Counted from the first letter of the stretch, positions 17,119-25,576 are shown. The stretch is 35,294 nt of DNA from Halorubrum kocurii JCM 14978 (GCF_000337355.1 NZ_AOJH01000086.1:1-35294); one strand, 5' to 3'. Translations and numbers: made by a program. Notes: generated by a model not told the origin, from the sequence alone.

Positions 17119-17787
17119 TCATGAGTCGTTCAGTTCGCTCAGGTCCGGCCCCGTAGCGCCGATTCCGCGGGCCACGGCGACGAGATATCCCATCCCCGCT
17201 TTGACCTCGGGGTCGCGCAGGGCACTGAGCAGGCCAATTGGTCCGACCGGCTCGGCTTCGCCGGAACCGGCTTCGCCGACGCCGTCCAACATGCGAACGA
17301 GCCCGTGGCTCACCTCCTCTTCGGTGGCCGTGTCGGCGAGCTCGCCCAGAGCGGTGCCGGTCGCAGCGACGGTTTCCACCATCTCGTCGTCCATCGCGTC
17401 GGTCAGGAGTGCGACCGCGTCGGCGAGCTCCGTGAGGCGGTCGAGGGTACCGGTCCGCTGGAGCACAGCGATCTGCCGGACGGCCGCGGCGAGCTCCTCA
17501 CCGCTCTCCCCGACGGCCGCACCGAGTTCGACCGTCTCCCGGTCGGCGAGCTCCGTCGCGGCCAGACCGAGCGTCGTCGCGTCGCTCGCGAGCGACTCGA
17601 CCATCTCGTCGTCGAGGCCGTCCTCGACGAGCGCGAGCGCGTCGAGCGTCGCCGACAGCTGCCCCGACTGTTCCAGCAGTGCGGCCACGGTCTCGGGATT
17701 GTCCGCGATCGCCTCGCGGACCTCCGGCGGGAGCGACTCCGCGTCGGCACTAGCAGTGTCGACCGATCCGTCGTCAGTCGCGCCCAT
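17119..17787 (-). CDS. DUF1641 protein
   Basis: A 222-residue acidic helical protein with the DUF1641 C-terminal pattern (VGPIGLLSALRDPEVKAGMGY). It lacks the duplicated N-terminal blocks of the larger paralogue at 14993. The ATG at 17787 shares bases with the TGA of the upstream flavoprotein gene, which implies translational coupling and a tight stoichiometric partnership; a GTG at 17790 is the only alternative. Each flavoprotein in this operon is followed directly by a DUF1641 gene, so a complex between the two is a reasonable inference. A role as electron-transfer or membrane-docking partner is unproven. Confidence 0.85.
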   Translation of the reverse strand: MGATDDGSVDTASADAESLPPEVREAIADNPETVAALLEQSGQLSATLDALALVEDGLDDEMVESLASDATTLGLAATELADRETVELGAAVGESGEELAAAVRQIAVLQRTGTLDRLTELADAVALLTDAMDDEMVETVAATGTALGELADTATEEEVSHGLVRMLDGVGEAGSGEAEPVGPIGLLSALRDPEVKAGMGYLVAVARGIGATGPDLSELNDS

Positions 17788-18932
17788 CACAACACCCCGC
17801 GGGCGGTCAACCAGTACGACTGGTTGTACCCGAGCTTCGACCAGTGGATGAGCGTGGAGGGCGGCTTCGGCGTCGGCTCCTCCTCGTAGTCGAAGGCGAT
17901 GTACGTCGCCTCGTCCTCGCCGCTCTCGATGAAGCAGACTGTCTTACCGTCGTACTCGGCGGTGGGACGCTCCCCTCGGACGACGCTCGATAACCGGTCG
18001 GCCAGGGACGTGGCCGCGTAGTGGGCCGCACTCCCGGCCTTGCTCGTCGGGAGGTCTGCGATGTCACCGAGGGCGTACACGTTCTCGGCGGCGGTCGCCT
18101 CGAGCGTCGCCGGGTCGACATCGACCCAGCCGTCGTCGCCGAGTCCGGCGTCCCGGACGACGTCGCTCCCGTCGTGCGGCGGGATAGACACCAGCAGATC
18201 GTACGACAGCTCCCGCCCTTCGACCGTGTGGACGACCGTATCGTCCGGATCGACCCGCTCGGGGTTGAAGAACGTCTCCACGGTGATGTCCCGCGCTTCC
18301 ATCAGCGGCCCGACCCACTCGGCCACGGACTCGATCCCGTGAGCGCGGTTGATCGGGTAGGTGTACGTGATCTCGACGTCCTCGCGCAGCCCCCGCTCGC
18401 GCAGCCACGTATCGGCCATGAGCGGGAACTCCAGCGGTGCGACCGGACACATGTGTGGCACGCCGATGACCGACATCACGAGGTGGCCCTCGGTGAACTC
18501 CGCGAGCGCCTCGCGGAGCGCCGCCGTCGCCTCGGGCCCGTAGAAGTGGTGACCGCCCTCGACCAGTCCCGGCGTCTTCTCCGGGGTCACCTGTGCGCCC
18601 ATCGCGAGCACGAGGTGGTCGTACGCGAGGTCGTCCCGGCCCCCGTCGAACGAGACCGTCTCGGCGTCGGTGTCGACGGCGCTGACCCGATCGATCATCA
18701 ACTCTACGCGTCCGTCGATCAGGTCGTTGAGCGGTCGCTTCGCGTCTTCGGGCGTCTTCTCGCCGAAGGGGACGTACAGCCACGTCGGCTTGTAGACGTG
18801 TTCCTCGCTGTCGTTGATGAGGACGACCTCGACATCGCCCGCGTCGATCTCCGCGGCGACCTCATCTGCGAGGCTGTTCGCCAAGACGGATCCGGCCGTC
18901 CCACCGCCGACGATGACGACCCGTTCAGTCAT
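17787..18932 (-). CDS. Sulfide:quinone oxidoreductase-like flavoprotein (first copy)
   Basis: A 381-residue FAD protein of the SQR group. GGGTAG (residues 9-14) binds FAD, NVYALGDIADLPTSKAG is the second FAD site, and the putative redox cysteines are Cys162 (PHMCPVAPLE) and Cys333 (KTVCFIESG). The C-terminus (STLIHWSKLGYNQSYWLTARG) is amphipathic and may sit on the membrane. It overlaps the tusA gene by eight bases and the following DUF1641 gene by one. It likely oxidises sulfide or a protein persulfide and reduces quinone. The first Cys context differs from that of the second copy (MCPVAP versus KCGGAP), consistent with a different sulfur acceptor. Confidence 0.88.
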   Translation of the reverse strand: MTERVVIVGGGTAGSVLANSLADEVAAEIDAGDVEVVLINDSEEHVYKPTWLYVPFGEKTPEDAKRPLNDLIDGRVELMIDRVSAVDTDAETVSFDGGRDDLAYDHLVLAMGAQVTPEKTPGLVEGGHHFYGPEATAALREALAEFTEGHLVMSVIGVPHMCPVAPLEFPLMADTWLRERGLREDVEITYTYPINRAHGIESVAEWVGPLMEARDITVETFFNPERVDPDDTVVHTVEGRELSYDLLVSIPPHDGSDVVRDAGLGDDGWVDVDPATLEATAAENVYALGDIADLPTSKAGSAAHYAATSLADRLSSVVRGERPTAEYDGKTVCFIESGEDEATYIAFDYEEEPTPKPPSTLIHWSKLGYNQSYWLTARGVL

Positions 18933-19170
18933 TGATCTGGACGTACAATTCCCAGTGGTCGCCGCGATCGAGCACCTCCAGCAGCTCGTTTCCCGACTCC
19001 TCGGCCCACTCCGCGACGTCCGGTTCTGTGCCCTCGTTGGAACTCTGCAGTCGGATCACGGTTCCCGGATCGACGTCTTTCGCTTTCCCGATCAGATCCA
19101 TCATCGGACCGGGACACGACGATCCGACCGCGTTCACCGTCACGTCAGCCTCGAGTTGTGTGTCGCTCAT
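18925..19170 (-). CDS. TusA-family sulfur carrier protein
   Basis: An 81-residue protein with the TusA CPxP motif (SSCPGPMMDL, active Cys19), close to the usual family length. TusA carries sulfane sulfur as a cysteine persulfide between sulfurtransferases and oxidising enzymes. Here it is first in the operon with two SQR-like flavoproteins, so it is likely a sulfur donor or acceptor in reduced-sulfur oxidation rather than only in tRNA thiolation. The ATG at 19170 is preceded by GGGGTGA. A perfect palindrome lies 50-67 bases upstream. Confidence 0.9.
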   Translation of the reverse strand: MSDTQLEADVTVNAVGSSCPGPMMDLIGKAKDVDPGTVIRLQSSNEGTEPDVAEWAEESGNELLEVLDRGDHWELYVQIND

Positions 19171-19219
19171 TCTGTGTCACCCCACAACAGATCGTCATGA
19201 ATGATGCACATCTACATTC

Positions 19220-19237
19220 AGTTGTCGCACGACAACT
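19220..19237. promoter_or_regulatory. Palindromic operator upstream of tusA
   Basis: AGTTGTCGCACGACAACT has perfect 8-base arms around CA. On the minus strand it directly precedes TATA-like GAATGTAGATG (about 19209-19219), so a bound factor would sit at the BRE/TATA edge of the tusA operon. The inner form GTTGTC-N4-GACAAC recurs at 21223-21238. The rest of the 341-base gap (19171-19511) holds only a weak TATA-like TGTAAATAC near 19367 on the plus strand. Confidence 0.6.
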
Positions 19238-19511
19238 TCTGAGTCCGCATCGGGGAGGCGATTCCGCCACCCCCGGCGAGGAGTGCGACGACCGTCGAGA
19301 TCAGCAAGGGCGTCGGAGCGCACCCGGTATCTTGCGGGGCGAATGGGAGAGCCTCACACGGGACGATGTAAATACGTCGAACCCGTACCGCACATGTCGC
19401 CCAGAGCCGCCCGAATCGGACACCGACACACGACGATGCACATCCGCTCCGCCATCGATATTCCAGCCGCCCGGAACCCAGGCCGCTCTCACCAACCGAG
19501 TTCACCGCCAG

Positions 19512-20231
19512 ATGTACGACTTCACCTTTGAGATAACGTACGACGCCGGCGCCGACGAGTACGTCGACCTGTTCATCGATCGCGAGTCCCTCCGATCGGA
19601 GGCACTCTTCTCGTGTTTCGACCCGACGGAGCTGTGGGCGCTCGAGTCGGTGACAGGCGATCCGACGGACCTCGCGGCCGTCGACGAGCTGCTCTTGGAC
19701 GAGGCCGTCGACCGGGAGTCGATCAGCGCCCGAGCGTGTAACTCGACCCGAACGGCGAGTCTGCTGACCGAGGAGCAGCGACGGAGAGTCGCGTACACGT
19801 ACATCTCCGACGTAGACTTCTGTGAGTCCGTCCCGCTCATCGCGGCGAAGTACGTCGACGGTGGGATGCTTCTGGAGCAGACTCGGACCGATGACAGGGT
19901 TCGATGGCGCGTGTTGGTGCAGGACGATTCGAAGATCGGGCACCTGTATGACACGCTGTCTGCAAAGCTCGGCGAGGGGCTCTCGTTCTCTTTCAAGCAC
20001 CTGACGGAGGTGGACCACTGGGAAAGCGGGCTCCTCTCGCGAGCAGACATCCGCGCGGAACAGCGTGAGACGTTGAACGTGGCAGTCGAGCGCGGTTACT
20101 TCGAGACGCCGCGAGAAGTGACGCTCGACGAACTCGCTGACGAACTCGAGTTACCGCGGTCGACCGTGTCGTATCGACTCCGACGAGCGACCGCAGAACT
20201 GGCTACACGATTCGCAGAGCAGCAACTATGA
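19512..20231 (+). CDS. Bat-type HTH transcriptional regulator
   Basis: A 239-residue regulator. The C-terminus has the bacterio-opsin-activator HTH pattern (VAVERGYFETPREVTLDELA, ELELPRSTVSYRLRRA). The N-terminal 170 residues are a Bat-associated sensor-like region without transmembrane segments or an obvious ligand motif; Cys residues occur in LFSCFDPTE, ARACNSTR and DFCESVP. The ATG at 19512 is chosen although the frame is open to 19158, because the extension overlaps the tusA region and is low-quality. It overlaps the rhodanese gene by four bases and diverges from the tusA-SQR operon, so control of sulfur oxidation is the likely job. Confidence 0.88.
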   Translation: MYDFTFEITYDAGADEYVDLFIDRESLRSEALFSCFDPTELWALESVTGDPTDLAAVDELLLDEAVDRESISARACNSTRTASLLTEEQRRRVAYTYISDVDFCESVPLIAAKYVDGGMLLEQTRTDDRVRWRVLVQDDSKIGHLYDTLSAKLGEGLSFSFKHLTEVDHWESGLLSRADIRAEQRETLNVAVERGYFETPREVTLDELADELELPRSTVSYRLRRATAELATRFAEQQL

Positions 20232-21148
20232 CCGGCGAGAACCCACCAGAGAACGGCACGCGGACAGACCCCGACGCATCGGCAGAAACGGAGTACCCAA
20301 CAGACGTGCTCGTCAGCCCCAACTGGGTCGACGCGCGGCTCGATCGGTTTGCCACCGCCGAGCCGGACCTCCGGCTGCTCGAAGTCGACGTCAACACCGC
20401 GTTCTACGACACGGGTCACGTGCCGGGTGCCGCCGGCGTCGACTGGCAGACCGACCTCCGATCGGCGGATTCACATGACATCCTCGGTGCCGACGAGATG
20501 GCGTCGTTCCTCGGAGCGCGTGGAATCACCGAGGAGACGACCGTCGTCGTCTACGGTGACAACTCGAACTGGTTCGCAACACATCTGTACTGGCAGCTCA
20601 CCTACTACGGCCACCCCGACGTCCGTATTATGGACGGCGGTCGCGAGTACTGGATGGACTACGACTATCCGACCACGACAGAGCCGGTCGATCCACCCAC
20701 CGTAGAGTACGAGGGCACGTTCGGTCCGCCGGCCAAGCCGGAGGTTCGAGCCCATCGCGAAGACGTGCGAGACGCCCTCGACACCGAGACGGTGTTCATC
20801 GACGTGCGCCTGCCCGAGGAGTTCCGCGGCGATATCACGAAACCGCCCGGAAGTAACGAGGGGGCGATGCGTGGCGGCCATCTCCCCGGGGCAAGAAACG
20901 TCTTCTGGGCCGAGAACGTCCGCCCCGACGGCCGGTTCAAGTCGGTCGACGAGCTCAGAGACGTCTACGAGTCGCACGGGATCACTCCCGATGACGACGT
21001 GATCGTCTACTGTCGGATCGGCGAGCGCTCGTCGGTCACGTGGTTCGTCCTGCAAGAGCTACTCGGGTACGAACGCGTGCGGAACTACGACGGCTCGTGG
21101 ACCGAGTGGGGGAATATGATCGGCGTCCCGATCGAAATCGACGAGTAG
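20228..21148 (+). CDS. Two-domain rhodanese sulfurtransferase
   Basis: A 306-residue thiosulfate/3-mercaptopyruvate sulfurtransferase. The inactive N-terminal rhodanese domain spans about 25-155 (VLVSPNWVDARLD, YDTGHVPGAAGVDW). The catalytic C-terminal domain spans about 170-300, with Cys262 in the active-site loop YCRIGERSS. The CRIGERS loop is the form typical of thiosulfate sulfurtransferases. It transfers sulfane sulfur to a thiol acceptor, here plausibly TusA across the divergent promoter. The ATG overlaps the Bat-type regulator stop (ATGA). No signal peptide is seen, so it should act in the cytoplasm. Confidence 0.92.
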   Translation: MTGENPPENGTRTDPDASAETEYPTDVLVSPNWVDARLDRFATAEPDLRLLEVDVNTAFYDTGHVPGAAGVDWQTDLRSADSHDILGADEMASFLGARGITEETTVVVYGDNSNWFATHLYWQLTYYGHPDVRIMDGGREYWMDYDYPTTTEPVDPPTVEYEGTFGPPAKPEVRAHREDVRDALDTETVFIDVRLPEEFRGDITKPPGSNEGAMRGGHLPGARNVFWAENVRPDGRFKSVDELRDVYESHGITPDDDVIVYCRIGERSSVTWFVLQELLGYERVRNYDGSWTEWGNMIGVPIEIDE

Positions 21149-21222
21149 TCTCCAGCCGGTGCCCCACGGCTGACGTCGTTGGCTTCCGTGGTTCCCGTCC
21201 GTGACCGATCCAGGTTGCGTCT

Positions 21223-21238
21223 GTTGTCCTACGACAAC
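21223..21238. promoter_or_regulatory. Second GTTGTC-N4-GACAAC palindrome
   Basis: GTTGTCCTACGACAAC repeats the arm sequence and four-base spacing of the tusA-operon site at 19221-19236. It lies 75 bases after the rhodanese stop and 128 bases before the winged-helix gene at 21366. The shared site suggests one regulator for both units. Confidence 0.55.
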
Positions 21239-21365
21239 CGGACACACTAGCGTTCAGATTCGGAACATACGTCGATGAGGGGTTCCCTGTGCCGAGCCAA
21301 TCACAAGACAGGCGGAGAACCGAGAGTTGGGCCGAAGAATCGCACACGTGTGCTGTCCGTCCGTA

Positions 21366-21731
21366 ATGAGTAGCCTCAACGCTGAGTCTGAGAACTCGCC
21401 GCCTGCGGAGCCGCTTCTCAACGCGCTCGGCGTTGAAGCGAACCGGGACATCCTGTCGGCACTCGATGAGCCGATGACGGCCGCCGAATTAGTGACGACA
21501 TGCGATGTGTCGACTTCGACGGTGTACCGGAAGCTAAACATGCTCAACAGGATCGGACTGGTGAAAGAACACCTCGTGGTCGACTCCAAGGGCGGACGGT
21601 GTAGCCTGTACGAACGGAACGTCGAACGCATCTCGGTCTCGGTTGACGACGACGGCGGACTCGAAGTTCAACTCGAACGGCCGAGAGGCAATGTCGACGG
21701 AGAGAACGCGTGGGGAATGATCAACAGGTGA
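21366..21731 (+). CDS. Small winged-helix (ArsR-like) regulator
   Basis: A 121-residue protein with a single winged helix: LLNALGVEANRDILSALDEP, then the recognition part MTAAELVTTCDVSTSTVYRKL and a wing ending CSLYERN. This is the ArsR/HTH_20-like form used by many haloarchaeal repressors. Cys residues in TTCDVS (before the recognition helix) and GRCSLY (wing) could sense redox or sulfur, which is inference. It lies after the rhodanese gene on the same strand but has its own upstream region carrying the GTTGTC palindrome, so it may be autoregulated and may be the factor that binds both palindromes. Confidence 0.82.
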   Translation: MSSLNAESENSPPAEPLLNALGVEANRDILSALDEPMTAAELVTTCDVSTSTVYRKLNMLNRIGLVKEHLVVDSKGGRCSLYERNVERISVSVDDDGGLEVQLERPRGNVDGENAWGMINR

Positions 21732-21793
21732 CGGAGCGTTGATCTGTCGAGCTCCCGTTCGATCTCGTCCTCAAGTCACGGGTGTCGAATTAC

Positions 21794-24700
21794 TCATTCC
21801 GCAGACGGAAGCGCGAGCGTCACCGCCGTCCCGTCGCCGTCGAGACCGGGACCGAAGCGGATCTCTCCGCCGTACGCTGCTACGACCCACGCGACGATCC
21901 ACAGCCCGACACCGGTGTTGTGGCGAAGCTGCGTCACCTCTCGCTCTCCGGTGATCACCTCGCGAACCGAGACGGGGATTCCCGGCCCGTCGTCTGCGAC
22001 CGTCACTCGCACGACTCCGGCGTCCGAGTCGTGATCGGCGGTCACCTCGACCCGCGGGGCGTCGCCGCCGTAGTCGACGGCGTTCTCTACGAGGTGATCG
22101 AGCGCTGTCTCGAGGCGGTCGTCGCCGCGGACGACGACCCCGTCGGGGACACGGGTCCGGATCTCGGCGCCCGGGGCCCGCGCCACGTGCCGCTCGACGA
22201 CCTCCTCGACCACAGCGCGGACACCGATCGGCGCCGGCTCGGTCACGTACCCCTCCTCGACCACGCGTCGGATCGTCGCAGCGCCCTCGGCCACGTCGAC
22301 CAGCCGCTTCCCGGTCGCCTCGATCCGCCGGGCGTGATCGCGGACCGTCTCCTCGTCCGTCAGTGCGGCGATCTCGCCAGCGAAGCCGAACACGACGTTC
22401 AGCTCGTTCCGGAGGTTGTGCCGGAGGATCCGGTTGACGATCTGGACGTACTGCTCGCGGCGCTTCCGCTCGGTGATGTCAGTGTAGATGCCGAACGCGC
22501 GTCGCGTCCCGCCCGCTTCGTAGCTGAACCCCCGGAAGAGAAAGTCGCGCGGTCCGTCGACGGTTCGCCGCCGCACTTCTCGGGTGACGAACCCCCGTTC
22601 GCGGACCAGCGTATCGAGTGAGTCCTCGCCGGGGTCGCTGCGACTCTCGTCGGCTTCCAGCCGCTCCTCGTGGATCCCGAGGGCGCCGATCGTCTGTCCC
22701 CGGAGCGCGGTCGCGTCGGCGCCGAACCGCTCCTCGAACGCCGGGTTGAGCCCGTCGATAACCGTCTCGTCGTCACTGAGGACGACGTCTATCACCGGAT
22801 CCGGAATCCGGTCGAACAGGCGCTGGAAGCGGTCGCGCTCCGTCGACAGTTCGGTCCGAGTCCGGTGAAGATCGGTGACATCCGACAGCGACGCGACGAC
22901 TCCGTCGGTGTGCCTCGACAGCGCCAACAGCCGCAACTCGCCGTGTCGTGCCCGGGTATCCCCCTCGCCTCGGACCGTCAGATCGACCGTTCGCGTCGCG
23001 TCGCCCCGGCCGCTGTCGACCTCCGCACCCGACAGGGAGGCGATCGCGTCGGCGATTTCCTTGCCGTCGCTCTCGGAGACGAGCGCGTCGAGACGGCGTC
23101 CCGCGATGCCGTCCTCGGCGCTCGTTTCGGACCTGTCACCCAGACCACCGCTCCGGTCGTCGATCGCCGGGCCTCCGGCGCCGAACCACGCCGCGAACGA
23201 CGTCGTCGCGTACGTGACGACACCGTCGTCGTCGAGGACGCACACCATGTCGTCGACGTTCTTCAGCGCGTCCTCGTACGTGTGAAGCCGGCGGCGGCGC
23301 TCGTTGGCGTCCATCGTGGCGACCGCGTTCGTCGCCAACAGCTCGAGGACGGTGACGTCGCTCTCGTCGAAGGCGTTCGGCTCGACGGACCCGACGATGA
23401 ACACGCCGTGAGTTCCGAGCGGGACCGCGACCAGCGATCGCATCCCGTGGTACTCGCGGTTCTCGTCTCCCGGCGCCAGTTCGTCTCCCACCGCGAGGTC
23501 GCTGTATACACGCGTCTCTCCCTGCTCGAACACCCGCCCGGTGATCCCCTCACCGGGCGGTCGCGGCCGTCGACTGGCCGCGAATCGATCGCCAAGACCC
23601 TCGCTCGTGCCGGCGAGCCGGAGCAGACCGGCGTCCCGGTCGAACAGGCGAACGCCGCTGATCTGATGGCCGAGGACCTCGGCGGCGGCCTCGATCAGCC
23701 GCTCTGTGACCCCTTCGGCGTCGCCTTCGCGCTGGACGCGCTCGACGATCATCAGCAGGTGTTCGAGCGTTCGCTCGCGGCGCTTCCGCTCCGAGGCGTC
23801 GGCGAAGAACACCGACAACCCGTCCGGCGACGGGTACGCGGCCACCTCTGTCCAGAGGTCCAAGGGCTCGTAGTGCGCCTCGAAGGAGACCGACTCTTGA
23901 GTCTCCATCGCCCGCCGGTAGCTCTCCTCGTACTCCTGTCCGAGCGCCGCCGGGAACTCCTCCCAAACGGTCTCGCCGAGCAGCGCGTCGGGATCCCGAC
24001 CGAGCAGCGCGGCGGCCTTCTCGTTGACGTACGTGAACCGCCAGTCGGAATCGAGGGCGAAGAACGCGTCGTCGATCCGCTCTAAGGTGTCCTCGAATCG
24101 CTTGACTGCGGCCTCCCGTTCTTCACGAGCGATCTCCCGTTCGATCGCGCGGCCGAGCCACGCGGCGAGCAGCTCGACAAACGTCTGCTCGGACTCGTCG
24201 AACGGCCGAGCGCGGCGGTCCGGGTCGAGGAAGCACAGCGTTCCGAACAGCTCGCCGTTGACGACGACGCGGCCGCCGACGTAGCTCCCGAACCCGAACT
24301 GCTCGTAGGCCGGATCACCGTCCAGCCCCGCCGCTTCGGGATCGGTGAACGCGAACACGTCGTCGCCCCGGTCGCCACCGCCGGCGTCGGCGGTGCCGTT
24401 GTCGACGTCGCTGTCCCCGCGCTCATCGCCCCCGTCCTTGCGGTTCCCCCGTACCGTCCGTCTGCAGTACGTCATCTCCAGCGGGACCGACCCGTCGCCG
24501 TCGAGGCCGGCCGACGCGAGCGAATCCAGGATTCCGGTATCATCTCGGTACTGCCGGACGCGGAGTCGGTCCGAATCGACCCGAGACGAGTAGCCCATCG
24601 ACAGCCCGAGGTGGTCGCGGCCCAGGTCGAGCAGCGCGTCGACCTTCTCTTCGAGGTCGGTAGCCCCGTCCGAGACGATCCGGACGAACGGCTCGAGGAA

Positions 24701-25144
24701 CCCTCCGTCGTGGCCGGCGCCCCGGGAACGCGCGCTTCGTCCCGCCGCCTCGATTCGATCAGCGAGGGTCTCGCCGTCGGCGGCGAGCCGCCGGCCGGAG
24801 ACGTACTCGATGCCCAGTCGGCTCGCGTCGATTGCGGCGTCGGGGTCGTCGCAAACGGAGTACGCGATGATCCGCACGTCCGGGTAGCGCCCTCGAATCG
24901 TCTCAACCCTGACGGGCGCGGTCGCTCGGTCGGAGTCCCGTTCGTCGCCGTCGCTGCGAATGGGTTCGGTTCTTCCGTTCGATTCGGCCTCTCCCCTCAG
25001 CCGAACGACGACCACGCTCGGCTCCGACCCGCCGTCGACTCCCCGCTCGGTCAACTCTCGGGTCGTCCGCGTCCCGTCGGGGAGAGTACCCCACGCGGCG
25101 TCGACGGGCTCGCCGACGTGGAGCGGCGTTTCCTCAGGTGTCAT
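21794..25144 (-). CDS. Large multi-sensor histidine kinase (GAF/PAS)
   Basis: A 1116-residue soluble sensor kinase. Visible in order: a degenerate receiver-like N-terminus (RGRYPDVRIIAYSVCDDPD); a GAF domain (about 160-370) interrupted by a low-complexity Asp/Gly insertion near 260-290; a PAS domain (about 375-490); a second GAF domain (about 500-660, ending near VLELLATNAVATMDANERR); two further PAS domains (about 665-895); the H-box ILRHNLRNELNVV with His909; and HATPase with LVENAVDYGG, VADDGPGIP and TGVGLWIV. No membrane helices are present. The ATG at 25144 is preferred over the frame's earlier start at 25201 because the family-like sequence begins there. No partner response regulator is adjacent. 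Confidence 0.88.
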   Translation of the reverse strand: MTPEETPLHVGEPVDAAWGTLPDGTRTTRELTERGVDGGSEPSVVVVRLRGEAESNGRTEPIRSDGDERDSDRATAPVRVETIRGRYPDVRIIAYSVCDDPDAAIDASRLGIEYVSGRRLAADGETLADRIEAAGRSARSRGAGHDGGFLEPFVRIVSDGATDLEEKVDALLDLGRDHLGLSMGYSSRVDSDRLRVRQYRDDTGILDSLASAGLDGDGSVPLEMTYCRRTVRGNRKDGGDERGDSDVDNGTADAGGGDRGDDVFAFTDPEAAGLDGDPAYEQFGFGSYVGGRVVVNGELFGTLCFLDPDRRARPFDESEQTFVELLAAWLGRAIEREIAREEREAAVKRFEDTLERIDDAFFALDSDWRFTYVNEKAAALLGRDPDALLGETVWEEFPAALGQEYEESYRRAMETQESVSFEAHYEPLDLWTEVAAYPSPDGLSVFFADASERKRRERTLEHLLMIVERVQREGDAEGVTERLIEAAAEVLGHQISGVRLFDRDAGLLRLAGTSEGLGDRFAASRRPRPPGEGITGRVFEQGETRVYSDLAVGDELAPGDENREYHGMRSLVAVPLGTHGVFIVGSVEPNAFDESDVTVLELLATNAVATMDANERRRRLHTYEDALKNVDDMVCVLDDDGVVTYATTSFAAWFGAGGPAIDDRSGGLGDRSETSAEDGIAGRRLDALVSESDGKEIADAIASLSGAEVDSGRGDATRTVDLTVRGEGDTRARHGELRLLALSRHTDGVVASLSDVTDLHRTRTELSTERDRFQRLFDRIPDPVIDVVLSDDETVIDGLNPAFEERFGADATALRGQTIGALGIHEERLEADESRSDPGEDSLDTLVRERGFVTREVRRRTVDGPRDFLFRGFSYEAGGTRRAFGIYTDITERKRREQYVQIVNRILRHNLRNELNVVFGFAGEIAALTDEETVRDHARRIEATGKRLVDVAEGAATIRRVVEEGYVTEPAPIGVRAVVEEVVERHVARAPGAEIRTRVPDGVVVRGDDRLETALDHLVENAVDYGGDAPRVEVTADHDSDAGVVRVTVADDGPGIPVSVREVITGEREVTQLRHNTGVGLWIVAWVVAAYGGEIRFGPGLDGDGTAVTLALPSAE

Positions 25145-25269
25145 CCCTCTCGCGCGCAGCGTGGTGCGTACGAGCGGTCGGCCGTCTGCGGCAGGTCTCA
25201 CGCACCGAACGCACCAGATACCTCGAACACTCGATCGACATCGTCACTACAACGATCACGGATGCGAGA

Positions 25270-25280
25270 ATAATAATATC
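25270..25280 (+). promoter_or_regulatory. AT-rich TATA region before the broken small ORF
   Basis: ATAATAATATC is centred about 30 bases before the ATG at 25307, the leaderless spacing seen elsewhere in the window. It suggests that the following small reading frame was once, or still is, expressed. Confidence 0.4.
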
Positions 25281-25306
25281 AACCTATTTGTCGAGCGGTT
25301 TCCCGA

Positions 25307-25494
25307 ATGTATCGGCGGGCGATCCGGAAACTCACCGACCCGGTCGCAGAGACAGCGGAGTCCTTCCGGCGAGGCCGCCGGGACGAAGGGGAACCGGCGA
25401 GGACGCCTACCAGTGGGCGACCGTCCGGCTGGCCGGCAACGCCGTCTCGATGTGTGACCGCTCCATTCCAAGAATTAGATATAGCGGTATGTGA
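25307..25494 (+). pseudogene. Frameshifted small haloarchaeal ORF
   Basis: From the ATG at 25307 the frame reads MYRRAIRKLTDPVAETAESF and an acidic stretch, then degrades at about 25397. The neighbouring frame continues protein-like as GEDAYQWATVRLAGNAVSMC and stops at 25494. One missing C in the CCGG after GGGGAA (about 25390-25397) would join them into a protein of about 62 residues. It may be a true frameshift or a sequencing error. I do not recognise the family. The rest of the gap up to 25576 shows nothing further. Confidence 0.45.
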
Positions 25495-25576
25495 TTTATA
25501 TGGCCGCTATCGGACAGCCATTCCGTCCTATGTATCTCGACAAATTTCGCTGGAGGTCGGTTCGCGACCCGGGTCG

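Noticed and set aside
19218-19330. Small minus-strand membrane-like frame (LLISTVVALLAGGGGIASP) upstream of tusA
   Set aside because: It has only a TTG-type start, no clear ribosome site, and ends inside the operator palindrome. A chance frame is more likely.
19158-19511. N-terminal extension of the Bat-type regulator frame
   Set aside because: It overlaps the start of tusA and the operator, has atypical composition, and the conserved domain begins at the ATG at 19512.
19394-19531. Possible 45-codon leader ORF before the Bat-type regulator
   Set aside because: A weak TATA-like TGTAAATAC precedes it, but the peptide is Arg/Pro/His-rich and unlike haloarchaeal proteins.
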